Both the position numbers and the translations under genes were made by a program. From Ilex aquifolium (Eukaryota; Streptophyta; Magnoliopsida; Aquifoliales; Aquifoliaceae), in assembly GCA_951799425.1 (NCBI GenBank), contig OX637399.1, positions 12,578,501 through 12,642,500 on the forward strand: DNA of 64,000 nt. The letters are read 5' to 3'. Numbering within the stretch: the first letter of the stretch is position 1; the number at the start of each line of letters is the position of its first letter. Below are positions 9,661-21,917 of this stretch, one piece after another. Under the pieces are notes generated by a model that had not been told where the DNA came from, ran no database searches, and saw only the letters and a list, made by a program, of their open reading frames with translations.

Positions 9661-10330
9661 CCATTATCTTCCATAGGACTAATTCCCCAACTCGGAAGGC
9701 TAAGGGGTTCACTTTCTTATTGTGAGCTTGGGCCATTTACTGTTGGTAGGAGGCCTCTCTTATGGCTGCCGACTCCCTTCTTTTTTCCACGAAATTTAAG
9801 TCTTTAGCAATCGGGCCTTCATTCTCTCCACCATTTGCTAAATCTGTTCTAATGGTTGGGAGATCAATCTCCAATGGTACCACAACTTCCATGCCATAAG
9901 TTCGCGCATAGGGAGTTTCCCTATTTACGCGGTGTGGTGTGGTTCGATACATCCACAACATACTGGGAAATTCTTCCACCCACTTAGCCTTTTGCCTTCC
10001 AGGTTGCTTTGGGCATTGGCTAGATAATATTCAGTCACCACTGTGCGAATGGCCATGGACTCGTGAGGGAACTTAAATCTTGTGCATGTTACCTAGATAC
10101 TGAGGCAAACCTCTGACATTTTTTGTATTGCCTTACGTATTGCTATACGACCTTCTGTATGTAGGGCCACCAATATTCCTAGGACAGTGCTTGATGTGCA
10201 AGTGATCTTCCCCTATATGAGCCCTGCAACTTCCTTCGTGGATCTCAAAGAGAAAGTCCTACACTTTTGCACGGTGCACAAAGAGTAGGTATGGGCATAT
10301 GAAGGAGGGACGATACAATTCTCTGTTCGT
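9661..10330 (-). pseudogene. Integrase remnant of Tat-A
   Basis: The minus strand encodes the C-terminal integrase block VEEFPSMLWMYRTTP and RETPYARTYGMEVVVPLEIDLP (9979-9737). Upstream of it is a zinc-binding-like stretch with HEGSCRAHIGEDHLHIKHC (about 10255-10190). Between them most of the catalytic core (the D,D-35-E residues) is missing or unreadable, so the protein cannot be active. The region ends abruptly at the Tekay LTR. Confidence 0.65.
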
Positions 10331-10721
10331 CGATGGCCAAAACCTAGATGCTTTCAATCTTATTTTTGTGCCTCTTTCCTCTCTTTGGGAAGTTGTCCAT
10401 CATTAAGATAATTTTAATTGGGTCCATCCAAGTACGCCCTAATTAAGTCACCATATTTTTTGATGTTTTTTGCAACTCAATGCTTGGCCTGTCTCTACAT
10501 TCGACTATTATAGTTTGGGCCGCTTTTTCCTTAAGGGTGGATGCCAGTGCAGCTAGGGCATCAACATGTGAATTCCTGGCCCTTGCAATCTATTGAATTG
10601 TAACCTTTAGAATTTTCCCGAGCTCCTCCTTGGCCAACTCATTTTAGGCCATCATTCGCTTTTCCTTGGCCAAGTATTCCCCTATTAGTTGGTTTACAAC
10701 TAGCTACGAGTCGAAGTATAC

Positions 10722-10979
10722 CTACAAATGCTCGGTGCTCATGTCAGTTGTGAGTCTTAGTACATCCAGTAGAGCTTCATATTTTGCTTCATTATTTGAT
10801 GCTTGGATATCTAGTCTTACCACTTTTTTGAACACATTGCCTTCGGGGCTTTCCAAGATTATGCTTACTCCTGCCCCTTTTAGATTCGATGAGCCATCAA
10901 TGTATAATTTCCAAATATTTTGAAGGCCTGAAGATTCTTCCTTGGTTATGTCGGTCTCCAAGGCACTTGGAGACTTCAA
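10722..10979 (-). pseudogene. Second RNase H (aRNH) of Tat-A
   Basis: This frame reads WKLYIDGSSNLKGAGVSIIL, SPEGNVFKKVVRLDIQASNN and EAKYEALLDVLRL. It is the additional, archaeal-type RNase H that Tat elements carry after the normal one. The first acidic residue (YIDGSS) and the Asn-Asn-Glu-Ala-Lys-Tyr-Glu block are visible. Downstream residues are lost to frameshifts. Confidence 0.7.
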
Positions 10980-10999
10980 GGATTCGAGGGGGTTTCGTC

Positions 11000-12546
11000 G
11001 ATTTTGGGAGAGAATTTGGCAAGGAAATTAGCGATCGCTTGTCCCTTTATTGTTGTTTGGGGCTCTAAGTTAATATTAAGCAAGTTCTACGACCCACTTT
11101 GACACTCTTTCCGAAAGACTTTCCTAAAAAGTGCCTTGAGTGGTTGATTTGTGAGTACCATGACCATGTGAGCTTGAAAATAATGCCGCAGTTTTCTAGT
11201 AGAGTTCATGAGTTGCAAGGCAAACTTTTCTAGTGGTAAGTATCTAGTTTATGCATCAAGAAGTGTCTTGCTTACATAGTAAATTGGATTCATCCCTCTT
11301 TTAGAAGTCTTCATCAGTACTCCCGCTAACTGTGTGTTTGGAAATGGCTAGGTAAAGGAACAAGTGTTCACTTGGCTCTGGTGTCGCTAATAATGGAGGA
11401 GTGGCCAAGTACGACTTCAAATTATTGAAAGAGACTTCACATTCCTGAGTCCATACCCCTCCTCCTTTCTGTTTAAGTGCCTGGAAGAAAGATCTACATT
11501 TGTCGAATGATTTAGGGCGGCTTCCATACCTATCAGCCTCTACATACCTTGGCCACTCTAGGTGACTATAATTTAATCTGAGCCTCCATTTGGTTGGGAT
11601 TGGCCTTGATGCCTTGATTGGTGACGAGGAAACCTAAGAATTTCCCTAAAATGACCCTAAAAGCACATTTGGAGTCATTGAGCTTCATTTGGTACTCTCA
11701 TAGTATGTTGAAGGTATTTTGTAAATTAGCTAGGTGGTCAGTTGCTCTCTGACTTTTAGCCATCATATCGTCGATATAAACCTCCATTGTGTCTCCCAAC
11801 ATTTTCTTGAACATTCTTATGACCAGCCTTTGGTATGTTGCTCTAGCATTATTGAGTCCAAATGACATAACTTTGTAGCAATACACCCCTTGTGGTGTGA
11901 TGAATGATATTTTCTCCTAATCTAGTACAAAAAGTTGGATCTAATGGTAGCCCTTGTAAGCATCTAGAAAGGTCATGCACTACCGACCTCCTCTTTGGTA
12001 GAGGGAAACTGTCCTTGGGGCATATTTTATTCAAGTCGGTGAAATCCCCGCAAACCCTAAATTCTCCATTCTTCTTCTTAACCACAACTGTGTGAAAACC
12101 AAGTATGATATTGTAGCTCCCTAATTGACTGTACTTCCAACAACTTTCCAACTTCTTCTTTCACTACATCCATATGTTGTGCTGCCGACCTCCTTTGCTT
12201 CTGCTTAATTGGCCTAAAAGCGGAGTCCACATTCAAGTGGTGGCAAATGACCTCGGGATGGATCCCTGACTTTTCGTAAGGAGTCCAAGCGAACACGTCA
12301 ACATTCTTCTTGAGGATGTTCGTTAAAGCTTCTTGCTCATGCAAAGTGAACGAAGACCCGATCAACAAATACATCTCGAAAGAATTTTCTAGATACATTT
12401 TCTTTAAATCTTCCACAACGCGTTTAGCAAGCCTGATCAATGGCTCCTCTAGCCCTGGCCTTTCGTACTTTGATTGCTATTTCAAGGATGGTTTGGATAC
12501 AGTCTCCACCTCTTCGTCATCCTTCATTTCTTTCCCTCTTATAGAG
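11000..12546 (-). pseudogene. Reverse transcriptase and RNase H of Tat-A
   Basis: Pieces on the minus strand give an RT N-terminus (DVFAWTPYEKSGIHPEVICH, about 12290), the block CGDFTDLNKICPKDSFPLP (12060), MSFGLNNARATYQRLV (11870) and the catalytic YIDDMMAKS (about 11785-11750). Further downstream LTNQPLKALFRKSF (about 11145) and IKGQAIANFLAKF (about 11050) mark the RNase H end. At least three frame changes and several stops break it. The YIDD motif survives, but the gene is dead. Confidence 0.7.
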
Positions 12547-12551
12547 GTGAA

Positions 12552-14401
12552 TGATTGTCACAAAAACGTTATTGTATCCTAACCTCTAAACATCATCCCT
12601 AAATGTGTGTATGGCTTATAGGAATGGGTGAGTGTCACTCTCACTCGGAATGATGCAAAAGATTAGGCAACAATGGAATGGTGATGGAAATGAATGGAAT
12701 GAACAAAATGTTATGAAATGAGATGCGGTGTGCACAAAAATGCTCCCCAATTGAAAGGAGTCTTTTGTGGTCGTGTGTTTTACTTGGAAAATATTCCAAG
12801 GTCGTCTCCTCAGGGAAGGAAAGGGAGTTTTGTGAAAGTGATTTTGCAAAAGTGAAAAGAAAGTGTAAAATCTTGTATTTGTGTTTTGGTGAGTTTTGTT
12901 CAAAATGAAAATGCAAGAAAGCAAGTGTTGGCTAATCCAAAGGGTTCATTCCAATGGGAATACCAAATCAACTCAAAGCCTTCCTCCGATTGAGCATGAA
13001 TGAACGATTGATTCGGGGGAAGATAGGGACGAGATTGGTGAGTATCTAAGCATAAACCGTGACTAGGCCTACGGAATATCAAAGGCTCACCAACTCATCC
13101 ACTCTCAACCCCGTCAAACCGAACCATTTGACTCTAAAGGGAGGAATGAAGAAGAGTTGAAAATGGTATTCCCAAGAGGAATTTTTCCTTGGATTAACCA
13201 ACTTAAATCCTAGCTACTCATATTAAAAATGCAAGACAAGCATAATGTAGATGGACATGGAAGAGAAATGGAGATTTAAAGCATGAAACTTAACTTGAAG
13301 CAAGAAATCTAAAGCTATGAAGAGAAATATTCAAAACCCATTTTAAGCTAAAAATGAAGAACTTGAAAGCATAACAATGGTGAAATGTAAAGTGCAAGGC
13401 TAAACTTGAAATGTACTTCTAATAAATGGCATTAAAGACAGTAAAGGAAGCTTACAATATCCTTACAAGAGGTTACAAGAGAAATGGATGGAAGAACATG
13501 TAAAAATCTCAACTTTACTATTCATCTTCTTCCTCACTAAAACTACTCTAAGCTTAGGTAGCCAACTCTTTACAAATGAATGGAATGCTGAATATAATGG
13601 TGTGAGAGAGTTGCATTTTCGTCCATGAGGCTCCCCCCTAGCTGTGTGTACGAGCTCCCATCAAGAGAGGGCTCAATGGATGGCTTTGACAGGCTAGGAG
13701 ATCATAGCCTGGGCAGCCCACTTCCCCCCATTCCTCCTTTAATGCATTGGCCTTTAAAGTCTTCCACTTGAGTGTAGGAGGCCTGTAAATGTGTAAGGAA
13801 ATGTTGGGATAGGCGTGGGAGAAGTGTAGGTGGGACCCCCAAGCCTCAAAGTTGAGTTACAGGCTGTTTTCGCGACCAGAAGGTCCGGAGTACCGGTACT
13901 AGGTACCGGTACCATTTGGTACCGGTACCTAGTACCGGTACTGTTTTTCTGCACTGGACCACCTTCGGTAGAATCGGCATAACTCTTGATCTAACCGTTG
14001 GATTGGGCTGAAATTTTGACACCAAACAGAAGACACCCATATCTACAACTTTCATGTTTTTAAATTTTCCAAATTATGAGTAGATCATGGTCAAAATGGA
14101 GGAATTCCGAGGCAGTGCTTCCAATTGTTGCTGCAGCTGGTGCCCTTGTTCCCAAGCACCAATGCCTTCTTGATTTCTTCACTTTTAAGCCTCCAATTCT
14201 TCATGTATTGTGTCCATGCCTTCACCACACATCCATCAAGGTTTCAATGTCCTAAAATCAATCATTTAAGCTATAAAAGGTTGCAACATCAAAATATCAA
14301 CATTATAGACAATTTTGGCTAACACTAAGTATTTAAATGCAAAAGTTGAGTTATAATGCATGTAATGAGCCCTTCAAATATGCAATATTATGTGCTCATC
14401 A
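12552..14401 (-). mobile_element. Solo LTR inserted in Tat-A, TSD GTGAA
   Basis: This 1850-bp segment has TG...CA ends (TGATGAGCAC ... GTGACAATCA on the minus strand) and a perfect duplication GTGAA at 12547-12551 and 14402-14406. Removing it rejoins the Tat-A protease to the start of the RT region. It is the same LTR family as the truncated LTR at 62015-63393: both have CCCACCTACACTTCTCCCAC, a stretch with GAGTGACACTCACC, and a purine-rich cassette with CTTGGAAT. That second copy leads into an Athila/Tat-type gag, which identifies the family. Confidence 0.9.
13889..13942. repeat. Perfect 25-bp inverted repeat made of GTACCGGTAC boxes
   Basis: Arm 1 (13889-13913) and arm 2 (13918-13942) are exact reverse complements separated by ATTT. 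Each arm contains two GTACCGGTAC-type palindromes 13 bp apart; across the loop the step is 16 bp. The same 13/16-bp register is used in the 5344 solo LTR, which belongs to a different LTR family. The structure could form a cruciform, or a hairpin in RNA. Confidence 0.9.
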
Positions 14402-14406
14402 GTGAA

Positions 14407-14986
14407 CATGCAATTCCTTGAGCTTACTTGATCCCTACGAATGTCGAAAACTCCTCCTTCAACTGGGAATCTCAAGACTTGGTGATAAATGGATGGGATC
14501 TCCTTCATCCCATAGAGCCATATCCGCCCCATTATTGCATTGTAGGTTACTTCAGCCTCAATAATAAGGAGCTCAGTCATTGTGACCACAAGACCGACCC
14601 GTATTGGGAGAGTTATTCTTCCTTTTGGTAGAATCATCTTTCCACTAAAACCAACCAGTGGAGTGCTTGTAGGTTTAAGGTCTTCATCCTTTAGGCGAAG
14701 CCTGCGAAACAGTCCTAATTACTAAGATCCCTTTGTCAATCAAGACTTTTCTCAAGTCAAGGTGTGTGATTCACAATGTGAGGACCAAGTCATCATTATG
14801 CTGGTGATGAACCCTGGCTAAGTCATTGTAGGAGAAACTAATAATCCTCTCCAGCTGATTAATTTTCTGTTTCTTGCAAGGGTTATCGGGCAGTGTGTCG
14901 ACTTGGTAAATTCCTCTTATTTGGGCAACTTTTTGTATATATGCCAAGGATGCCTTGTTGGTGGCCATGTCAAGGTTAGTGGCTGT
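14407..14986 (-). pseudogene. Aspartic protease region of Tat-A
   Basis: The minus strand reads ISFSYNDLARVHHQHNDDLV followed by LRKVLIDKGI (14830-14725) and then AEVTYNAIMGRIWLYGMKEI and HQVLRFPVEGGVFDIRRDQ (14560-14420). These match the usual Tat protease layout: a Phe-Ser-Asp-Leu entry, an active-site loop near Val-Leu-Ile-Asp, and a Tyr-Asn-Ala-Ile-hydrophobic-Gly-Arg block. The active-site loop looks altered (D-K-G). The gene is cut at the GTGAA target of the solo LTR and continues at 12546. Confidence 0.65.
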
Positions 14987-16931
14987 TGACTTGATCTGAA
15001 ATGTGTACACCCAAGTGCAGGCGGTCAAGTTATAGTAATAATCCTGTTTGAGTTCGGAGTCGAATCCACAGGGAACTCTTGTTGGTGTTTTGAGATAAGC
15101 AGTGGTGGAGACCTATTGATTGTAACCCTTGAGATTTGAAGTTGTGTGAGGTGTGAGATTTCCTGGACATAATATAAGATTCTTTCCAAGAGAATTCTCT
15201 AAACAAAATATGAGATAAGCTCTAATGTAAAAGAGTCACTCTTTAGTTCAAGGATCTGTACATGTAGTTAATTATCTGGTTTGTTATACTTGAGCTTGAT
15301 AACTCAATTAACCCCCGTGTCAACAGCAGGTTAATCGGAAGATAAAGGTGGATTATGAGAATTAAGAACATGATTCCGATGTCTTTCGAGAAGTTTACAA
15401 GAATTGCATGTGCCGAGACTTAATCCATCTACAAACAAGCAAGTGTTTCTACAAGACATCCAATCATGACATTAATGTTCCATTTTCATTCTTTAATTGA
15501 AGCACAATAATGGTGAAGATTGAAGGGTAGTCATGAAGATATAGCCGGGGTACTTGCCTTGAGCCAACGAGTCTTTCTATGCAAGAGTTATCTATGTCAT
15601 AGAAAGAACTCCTGGTTATACAAAGTAACTTAACTTTGCAAGATGCAATCAATCATTCAATAAGCATGGGGAATATAAAGCATTAAGCATAATCGAAATT
15701 GCACAAATATAATTTTCGGATAATTTATACATGCCCTTCTCCTCTTACTAAAGAGTGAATGAGAAACTACTCACTCTTCATGACTTTGGTAAAGCTAGAA
15801 AAGTGAGTGATGCTCATTCCTCCAAGTAGAGGGTTCACAAAATAAAGCAAAATAAACAAGGAGCCGATTTTTGACAAAGAATGAGTGAATCACGTTCCAC
15901 CCTTCATGGCTTTGGCGAAGCTCTAGAAAAGTGGAAGAGTTTCACTCCTCTAAGGGAAGAAAGAAGCTCAAGCAATGGAAGTGAATGAAACACAAATTAA
16001 AAGTAGAAGAAAGGTAGTCACTTTTGGAGGGTGATCCACAACCAAAGGTAATCTATCTCCCTCTATGCATGTAATTGAAAGCATAAGCATAAAACTAATT
16101 TTACAACAAGCTAAGAGATGTTGGACTAATGCCAAACCAATCTCTTAGAACAACTACTTCTTCATACAAGGAAATATAAGATTACTCTACAATAATATGA
16201 GTGGGAGTCTAAGCCTCCATCAAGCTCTCTACTAAGTCTCCCTCAAGCTCTCCAACAATGGGAGTATTTATAGGCAAGGAGGAGGAGACAAGAGGGAGAG
16301 AAGGAATAGTGTATGCCGCCCAAGTCCAAGTGAAAAACCAACTACTCTACAGTCAATCTGTGGAGAACGTTCAAACGTGAGTTGGCGTTCGAACGTTTTT
16401 TCTGTTTTTGCTTTATGGGCGTTCGAACGTTGTCTGGCGTTCGAACGTTTCTTCTGTCTTTGCTTTATGGGCGTGCGAACGCCAGATGGGGTTTAACCTT
16501 CTCACTCAAGTGGCCTGTGGTCTTCTGTGGAAACCTATTTCCACACTCCACGCACATCTTGGCGCTTTGCACTCATCATTCTGGTCCTCAATCAATTCAA
16601 GTGGACGTTCGAACATGAGTTGGCGTTCGAACGTGGTCCTCAAGTACCTCAGGGTCTTTCTTTCTTGGCTGCAACATGCCATGTCTCAGCAGTCTGGTCT
16701 TCTCATAAATCAAGTGGACGTTCGAACGTGAGTTGGCATTCGAACGTTCTTGCTTTGCTTCAAGCTTCTCCAATTTTGTTCCCTAATGCACTAGTGTTAC
16801 ACTCAAGTGTGATACTTGTTATTCTTGAGTCTTTGTTCATTTTAGGACCTGAAATTTCATCACTTAAACTCCATCAAAGTATAATTAGTCTCAAAAAGGC
16901 ATGGTAAAATGCTAATTTTAAGTACTAATCA
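14987..16931 (-). mobile_element. Solo LTR of the Athila-like family, inserted in Tat-A
   Basis: Read on the minus strand it starts TGATTAGTAC (16931) and ends GATCAAGTCA (14987), 1945 bp. It is collinear with the 3' LTR at 4307-8760. The flanks GCTGT (14982-14986) and GCTGC (16932-16936) are probably a TSD with one change. It lacks the insertion seen at 5344-7839 and therefore shows the pre-insertion state of that site. It carries the TTCGAA array at 16370-16744. Confidence 0.8.
16370..16744. repeat. Paired TTCGAACG palindrome array (minus-strand LTR)
   Basis: Pairs start at 16370/16388 (first box TTCAAA), 16422/16440, 16608/16626 and 16721/16739, all exactly 18 bp apart. A decayed box TGCGAA lies near 16474. 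Spacers are mostly TGAGTTGG (the complement of CCAACTCA), but one pair has TTGTCTGG. The number of pairs equals that in the 4494-4852 copy. Confidence 0.85.
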
Positions 16932-16936
16932 GCTGC

Positions 16937-18500
16937 ATGTATAGCATCAATCTCACTTGATGGATCCTACTACCGTTCCTGAGTTATGTTCATTTTTTTC
17001 ATTTGCATCGATCTTCCCTTTTTTTGATTTCATAAACTGTGACAGGTATCCATCTTGGATGAGTTCTTTGAGGTGCTACTTCAAGGATCGTTAGTTTTCA
17101 TCATGTGTCCTATGTCGCGATGATAATAGCACCTTAGGTAAGGGTTCCTCTTCTCTAGATCTCCTCCCAACTTGTTTGGCCATTTCAAGAATGGATTCCC
17201 ATTGATCTATGATAGAATCATGTAGATGGGATTTTTGAAAATAGTGTTTACCCCAACAAATGATGATCCTAAGGGGAAACCCTCCTTCTCCTTCCCCTTT
17301 GATCCCAACTGAGATTGTGCATTTGGTCTCTCTTTGCTGAATTGCTTCTTGTTAGTTTGATCTTAGTTACCCTCTCTACCGAGGTCATCATCAATCTCTG
17401 AATATTTTTCCACTCTGGTCATCAGCTCATCCATGTCTAGTACTAGCTTCTTATTAGTGATTGGTACAATAAATTTTCCTTCGCCAATCCAATCTTAAAG
17501 GATGCAACAATGATCTTGAGATTGTAGGTTTCAATTTTGTCTATAATTTCCAAATATCGATGAGCATACTCACGAGTTGTTTCACCAATTCTCTTTTTCA
17601 ATGAGAACAATTCCCCAACGTCCTTTAGTTGTTGACTATTGGTGATGAATCGAGTCGTGAATAGCTCAGCGAGATATAATCAACTGTCGACAGAGTTCCT
17701 AGCTAGGATGTTGAACAATTTCATTACTGACTCGCACAGGATGCTAGGGAACATCATGCACAATAAGGCTTCGTTCTTCTTGTAGACCGCCATCAACTGT
17801 CTATTGTGATGAATATTTGCGGCTGGATCCATCTTTCTATGATACAATTGAATTTCGGGATGGTGAACTTACTAGGGATCCTCTTTCTCTCTCTTTATCC
17901 ATTTTCTGAAGGGAGAAACCTCCGTTCCCCTGATGTATTCTCTCGTCGCTCTTGTTTCAAATTCCCTAGTGGACTTTTGCTCGGGTAACTTCAACCTGCT
18001 ATCAAATTCTTCCAAAATGATACATTTCCAGACATCCTCATGGTCATCCAACCGAGTGGACTTTCTTTTTTCGCTCTTGTCTTGGGAATCTTCTCCGTGC
18101 TTTGGTTTATTTCTCGTAGGGGTTGGTTTCTAGATATCCGATCTTGTTTTCCTTTTTTACTTGCTTGGCGATTGGTCTTTTCTGGGGTGTCTCGATCCCT
18201 AGACCTCCTTAGGGTCTCCTTGGGTGCCTCATTCTCTTGTCTTACTTCCTCTCTTTGTTATAGGACCTTTTCAACGTGGCATCATGTGCATCCAATCGAT
18301 CCTCAACATCCTTATGTGCCTCATCTTCAAGGTTATATCATGCTGATGAAAGGTTATCATGATTGTCATGGTATTTATTCTAGCTTCCAAAGGCATCTTC
18401 TTTGATGTCTTTTTCTGAAGGGAAGGATACCTTATAGTTTTGATAGGGGTCATACTCAACATCATCATTGATCGGTGACCCAATTGTGCTTCGTATTCTT
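16937..18500 (-). pseudogene. gag of Tat-A
   Basis: On the minus strand, around 17800-17480, a Gag capsid-like stretch is readable: NEALLCMMFPSILCESVMKL, then LFTTRFITNSQQLKDVGELF and ETTREYAHRYLEIIDKIETY. Near 17150-17080 a Cys/His block RCYYHRDIGHMMKT resembles the zinc-binding segment of Tat Gag. Stops and frame changes are frequent. The plus-strand ORFs here (such as 18040-18405) are chance shadows. Confidence 0.6.
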
Positions 18501-18523
18501 GACATTGAACTTTTTGTTCAAGG

Positions 18524-18544
18524 GTTCCCAAATATGGAGCCAAT
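18524..18544 (-). other. Degenerate primer-binding site of Tat-A
   Basis: On the minus strand ATTGGCTCCATATTTGGGAA follows an LTR-like end CCCTTACA. It resembles the Tat consensus TTTGGCGCCGTCTGTGGGAA with CpG-type changes. This places the 5' LTR end at 18545 and the start of gag just downstream. Confidence 0.5.
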
Positions 18545-19976
18545 TGTAAGGGGTAGAAAACCTCTTACAAACTGAATGATTTTGTTGGGATCGAATGAAT
18601 AAGAAATGATGCACCACTCCTCCTACAAAACGAACAAATTGCCAAATACTAGGGGGGGCCAGTTGGAGGCACTCTTATGCTTAAGTTAGTAAAGTTTGAC
18701 AATGTAATTAGATCTAGTTGTAAGGAAAGTAGTGTGTACTTTTGACTTAAGCTATACCCGATTTTTATAAAGTGATCTGCTTCCTCTTCTACTAGGGTTT
18801 TTTTGTCATTGAGGAGGTGAGATGGTACACCCTACGTTACACCGAATTTCCAGTAATTGTAATTGGAATCCTTCCTAGAATTCCTCATTCTTCTGTTTCT
18901 TCTGGCACATTGATAATGTTCACCTTAATCTTAGTAACTTCCTTATCAAGCTAGCCCCGTTTTCTGATTCTTCAAGATTGTGTTATTTTTCTTCCTGCTA
19001 AGCAAAATGGGATTCTATTTGCTTTTATAGTCTGATTTGAATTGTTACACGGATCAGTGTGGTTTGCCCTATTCAACTGAACCCATTTGACCAGTTAGGG
19101 AAAATTCATTCCCAAACTCACTGCCATGTGCTCGATTGAGTCTGCTCGGTCAACATTCTAAGTAATCCATATGCCAGCCACGTTATCTCTATCAAGTGCA
19201 CATACTTATTTCAAATCATTAACTTTCTAATCATGTGCAGTAATTCTATGCTCCTTCACAATCTCAACCATCGATCCATAACCATATCAACCATACATAA
19301 CCCAATCCAAAATTAAAGTCTAATAGCATAATTAGTAAAGTCAAACTCCCAAAACCATCCATCGAGCCTAATTAAAGGTTACAATCCCAACTATCAAAAT
19401 AAATGGTTGTAAAGTAAAATCTAAATCAATTTTAGAAAATTCTATTTTCTAATTAGAAAAATTAACAAATTAAATGAATAACTAAATTAGCTAAGCTCCC
19501 TAGCCAAACTCCTTTAGATCATTCCCCTATATTCAGTCTTGTTTTTAAAACAAATAAATGACTGAACTAAACTAGCCCAATAGGATAGCTTTTCTAAAAA
19601 ATTAACAAAGGAGTAAAAACAATGCATTTATGCAATTTCCCCAAAATTATTGTAAAAGTAATATCTGGATATAGCATAGCAATGTGCAATTCAAATCATG
19701 ACATGAGTGCATTAGAAATTATAGTGTAGGATTATAAATTAAATCAATCCAACATAGGATAACCAAAAGTCACATGAATGCTATAAATATCGACAAATCC
19801 ATAATCAAACCATAATTGGTTCATACTTGAACCATCATAGGGAAACATTGGGGTTTTTCAAAATAAGGAACACGATTCCTTTCTTATTTCTCATAGACAA
19901 CCAATATTGGGAATATCATCAAACGATCCTCCCCTGGACGAATAGGAGTTTCATGGAACCTTGCAAGATTCAATCA
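18545..19976 (-). mobile_element. Probable 5' LTR of Tat-A
   Basis: The left edge abuts the degenerate PBS and shows TG...CA polarity (CCCTTACA end on the minus strand). A TATA box (TATAAAAA, complement of 18762-18769) lies within it. No coding frame is convincing. The right edge is set only by the start of the next LTR (about 19977), so the LTR may be shorter and part of 19300-19976 may be older flanking DNA. Confidence 0.45.
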
Positions 19977-20508
19977 TGTACTCTCCCAGAATATCAAGTG
20001 TATCGACACTTGGCATCCTAGATGGATTTGAGAAAGTGCCACATTGCAGAATCTGAAGAAAGGTTGGAGATGATCAATCACAACCATATTTGAAAAGAGA
20101 GAAGAATAATTATTTGGAAGTTACTAGTTAGTAACCTTCGATGGGAACAAAATCATCGTAGACAATGGCTATAAAAAGGGCATTTAGTGGAGAAGACAAG
20201 ATACACTCAAACCCCCAAAGACCCACAATTTGGGCATTATTAGGAGTAGTTTTAGATTAGTTTTAGGTAGCAGTTAGTGTTGTAATCAAGGCTATTTATT
20301 CAGTCTTTCTGTAACAAAAGTTCTTTTGATTGAATTAATAAAGGAATATTCTTTTATTAGTTCCTTATACTATGTGTTTGTTCATTGTTTTTCATCCAAT
20401 GAAGTCCTGAAACAAGGCATTTGAACCATTTACAAATAGTCGCTTGAAAACTGTGTGTCAATTGAGATATATCTGTCGATTCCAACAGATTTTAGAGCAA
20501 CAATATTT
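19977..20508 (+). mobile_element. 5' LTR of Tat-type element Y
   Basis: The segment matches 37185-37412 plus 47707-47759 and also 48441-48777. Shared marks are GTGTATCGACACTTGGCATCC-like sequence with a short inverted repeat, the TATA box TATAAAAA (20170-20177), CAGTTAGTGTTGTAATCAA, and an end block GAGCAACAATAT. The start is uncertain by tens of bases, because similarity fades upstream of 19990. The end could be 20487 or 20508, depending on where the primer site begins. Confidence 0.6.
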
Positions 20509-21917
20509 TAGCATGCCCGGTATGACAATATTACTAACTTGGATCAAGAAAATGGTTCAAACAAGGAAATAAGATGAAATTGTATTTATCATTAATGAAA
20601 TTGTAGAAATGACACCAAATAGTGGCAATTGTGAAGCAAGTTCAAGTACTAACCTAGTGGAGTCTGCAAATCCAGAGAATGGCCAATCTAGTGGCTAGGA
20701 TAGTGTGTGGATACAAGATTTTATGCAAAATCTAAAACAGGTATTGCATAATCGTAATTCTGGCATTAGGTAAGACTAAGTTAATGCAATGCATGAATTG
20801 ATGAATATCCAGACAACAATGTCAAAACTAGTTAATTAGAAAAACAACCACCATCGTTAGAAATCAAACGTTGGAAGAAGGAAACACCAATCCTGTGGTG
20901 CTTCCTATGGAGAACCAAAGACCACCACCAATGATAACTAAAGATAGACCAGGCCCACTACACCAAAATAACTTAAACGTGGTGTTCAATGGGGAAGCTA
21001 CTGAAATGTTCCTAATTTCTTCTTAGAAAGAAATATTAGGGGTAGAAATGGGATAATGATGACCCTTGAATTTCCCAGAAGGGGTCATGAGAGGCATGAT
21101 TTGCCTCTATTGGAACCCATAGATGAGTTTAATCCAAGGCCAGGGGCAACCTTTTGACCAATTTGAAAATTTAGAAGGCCACCACAACATAGCTTTTAAT
21201 AGAAATCAACTAGTGGAGATGATTCAAGATCTTTATGGCCATGGAATTAGAAAAACTAAAAGGCTTGTGTTTAGGAGACAATATCCACCATGAGTTGATT
21301 ATTAGAAATTCCCAAGGGGATATAAAATCCCAAAATTTCACCTTTACTCCGGTGAAGAAAATCAATGGACTATAGGGCACATAGGCATATTTACTTTCCA
21401 ATGTGTGGAAGTTGGAAATAATGGAAATTTAAATATTAAAATGTTCCCATAATCTTTAACTAAAATAGCATTCACCTGTTTCATTAATTTGCAAACCAAT
21501 TCAATTCAAACTTGGCAAGAAATGGAAGAGTAGTTTCATGCTCAATTATTTAGGAATGAACCGAAGGTTTTGATGGAAATCTGTCAAGATTAAGGTAGAA
21601 ATAAAATGAATCTACAAAATAGTATATTGATAGATTCAAAAAAGCCAGAAACAAATTTCATGTTTACTTTCCTGAATTTGAGTTGATTAAATTGGTCCAT
21701 AATGGGTTGGACTTCAAATTGAGAAACAAATTCTAGGGAATGGAGCTCAGAGATCTCTTTGAAATCTCAACTAGATATTAGATGTTGCTTAGGGAAAGGC
21801 AACAGAGGACAAATAATTCACTTGGGACTTATTTCTAAGATTTTGATGGAGAAGTTGAAACCGATGTGGCAAAAGTCATAGGGAAATCACCAATTATTTT
21901 TAATGCCTTGAAAAAGA

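Larger units (their letters stand above)
9661..18544 (-). mobile_element. Tat-lineage gypsy element 'Tat-A', decayed, minus strand
   Basis: Reading the minus strand from 18544 downward gives a degenerate PBS, gag, protease, RT, RNase H, a second RNase H (aRNH) and integrase. This order, with aRNH after RNase H, is typical of Tat/Ogre-type elements. Two solo LTRs (12552-14401 and 14987-16931) interrupt it. All genes carry stops and frameshifts. The 3' end of integrase and the 3' LTR are lost at 9661, where a Tekay LTR begins. The 5' LTR is probably 18545-19976. Confidence 0.7.

Noticed and set aside
17806..18405. Plus-strand frames of 60-121 codons
   Set aside because: The minus strand here carries Tat-A gag remnants; the plus-strand frames have no known motif.
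19990..20015. AAGTGTATCGACACTT inverted repeat as a possible DNA-transposon end
   Set aside because: It is inside the Y LTR near its start and recurs in the 3' LTR; no transposase or terminal repeats flank it.
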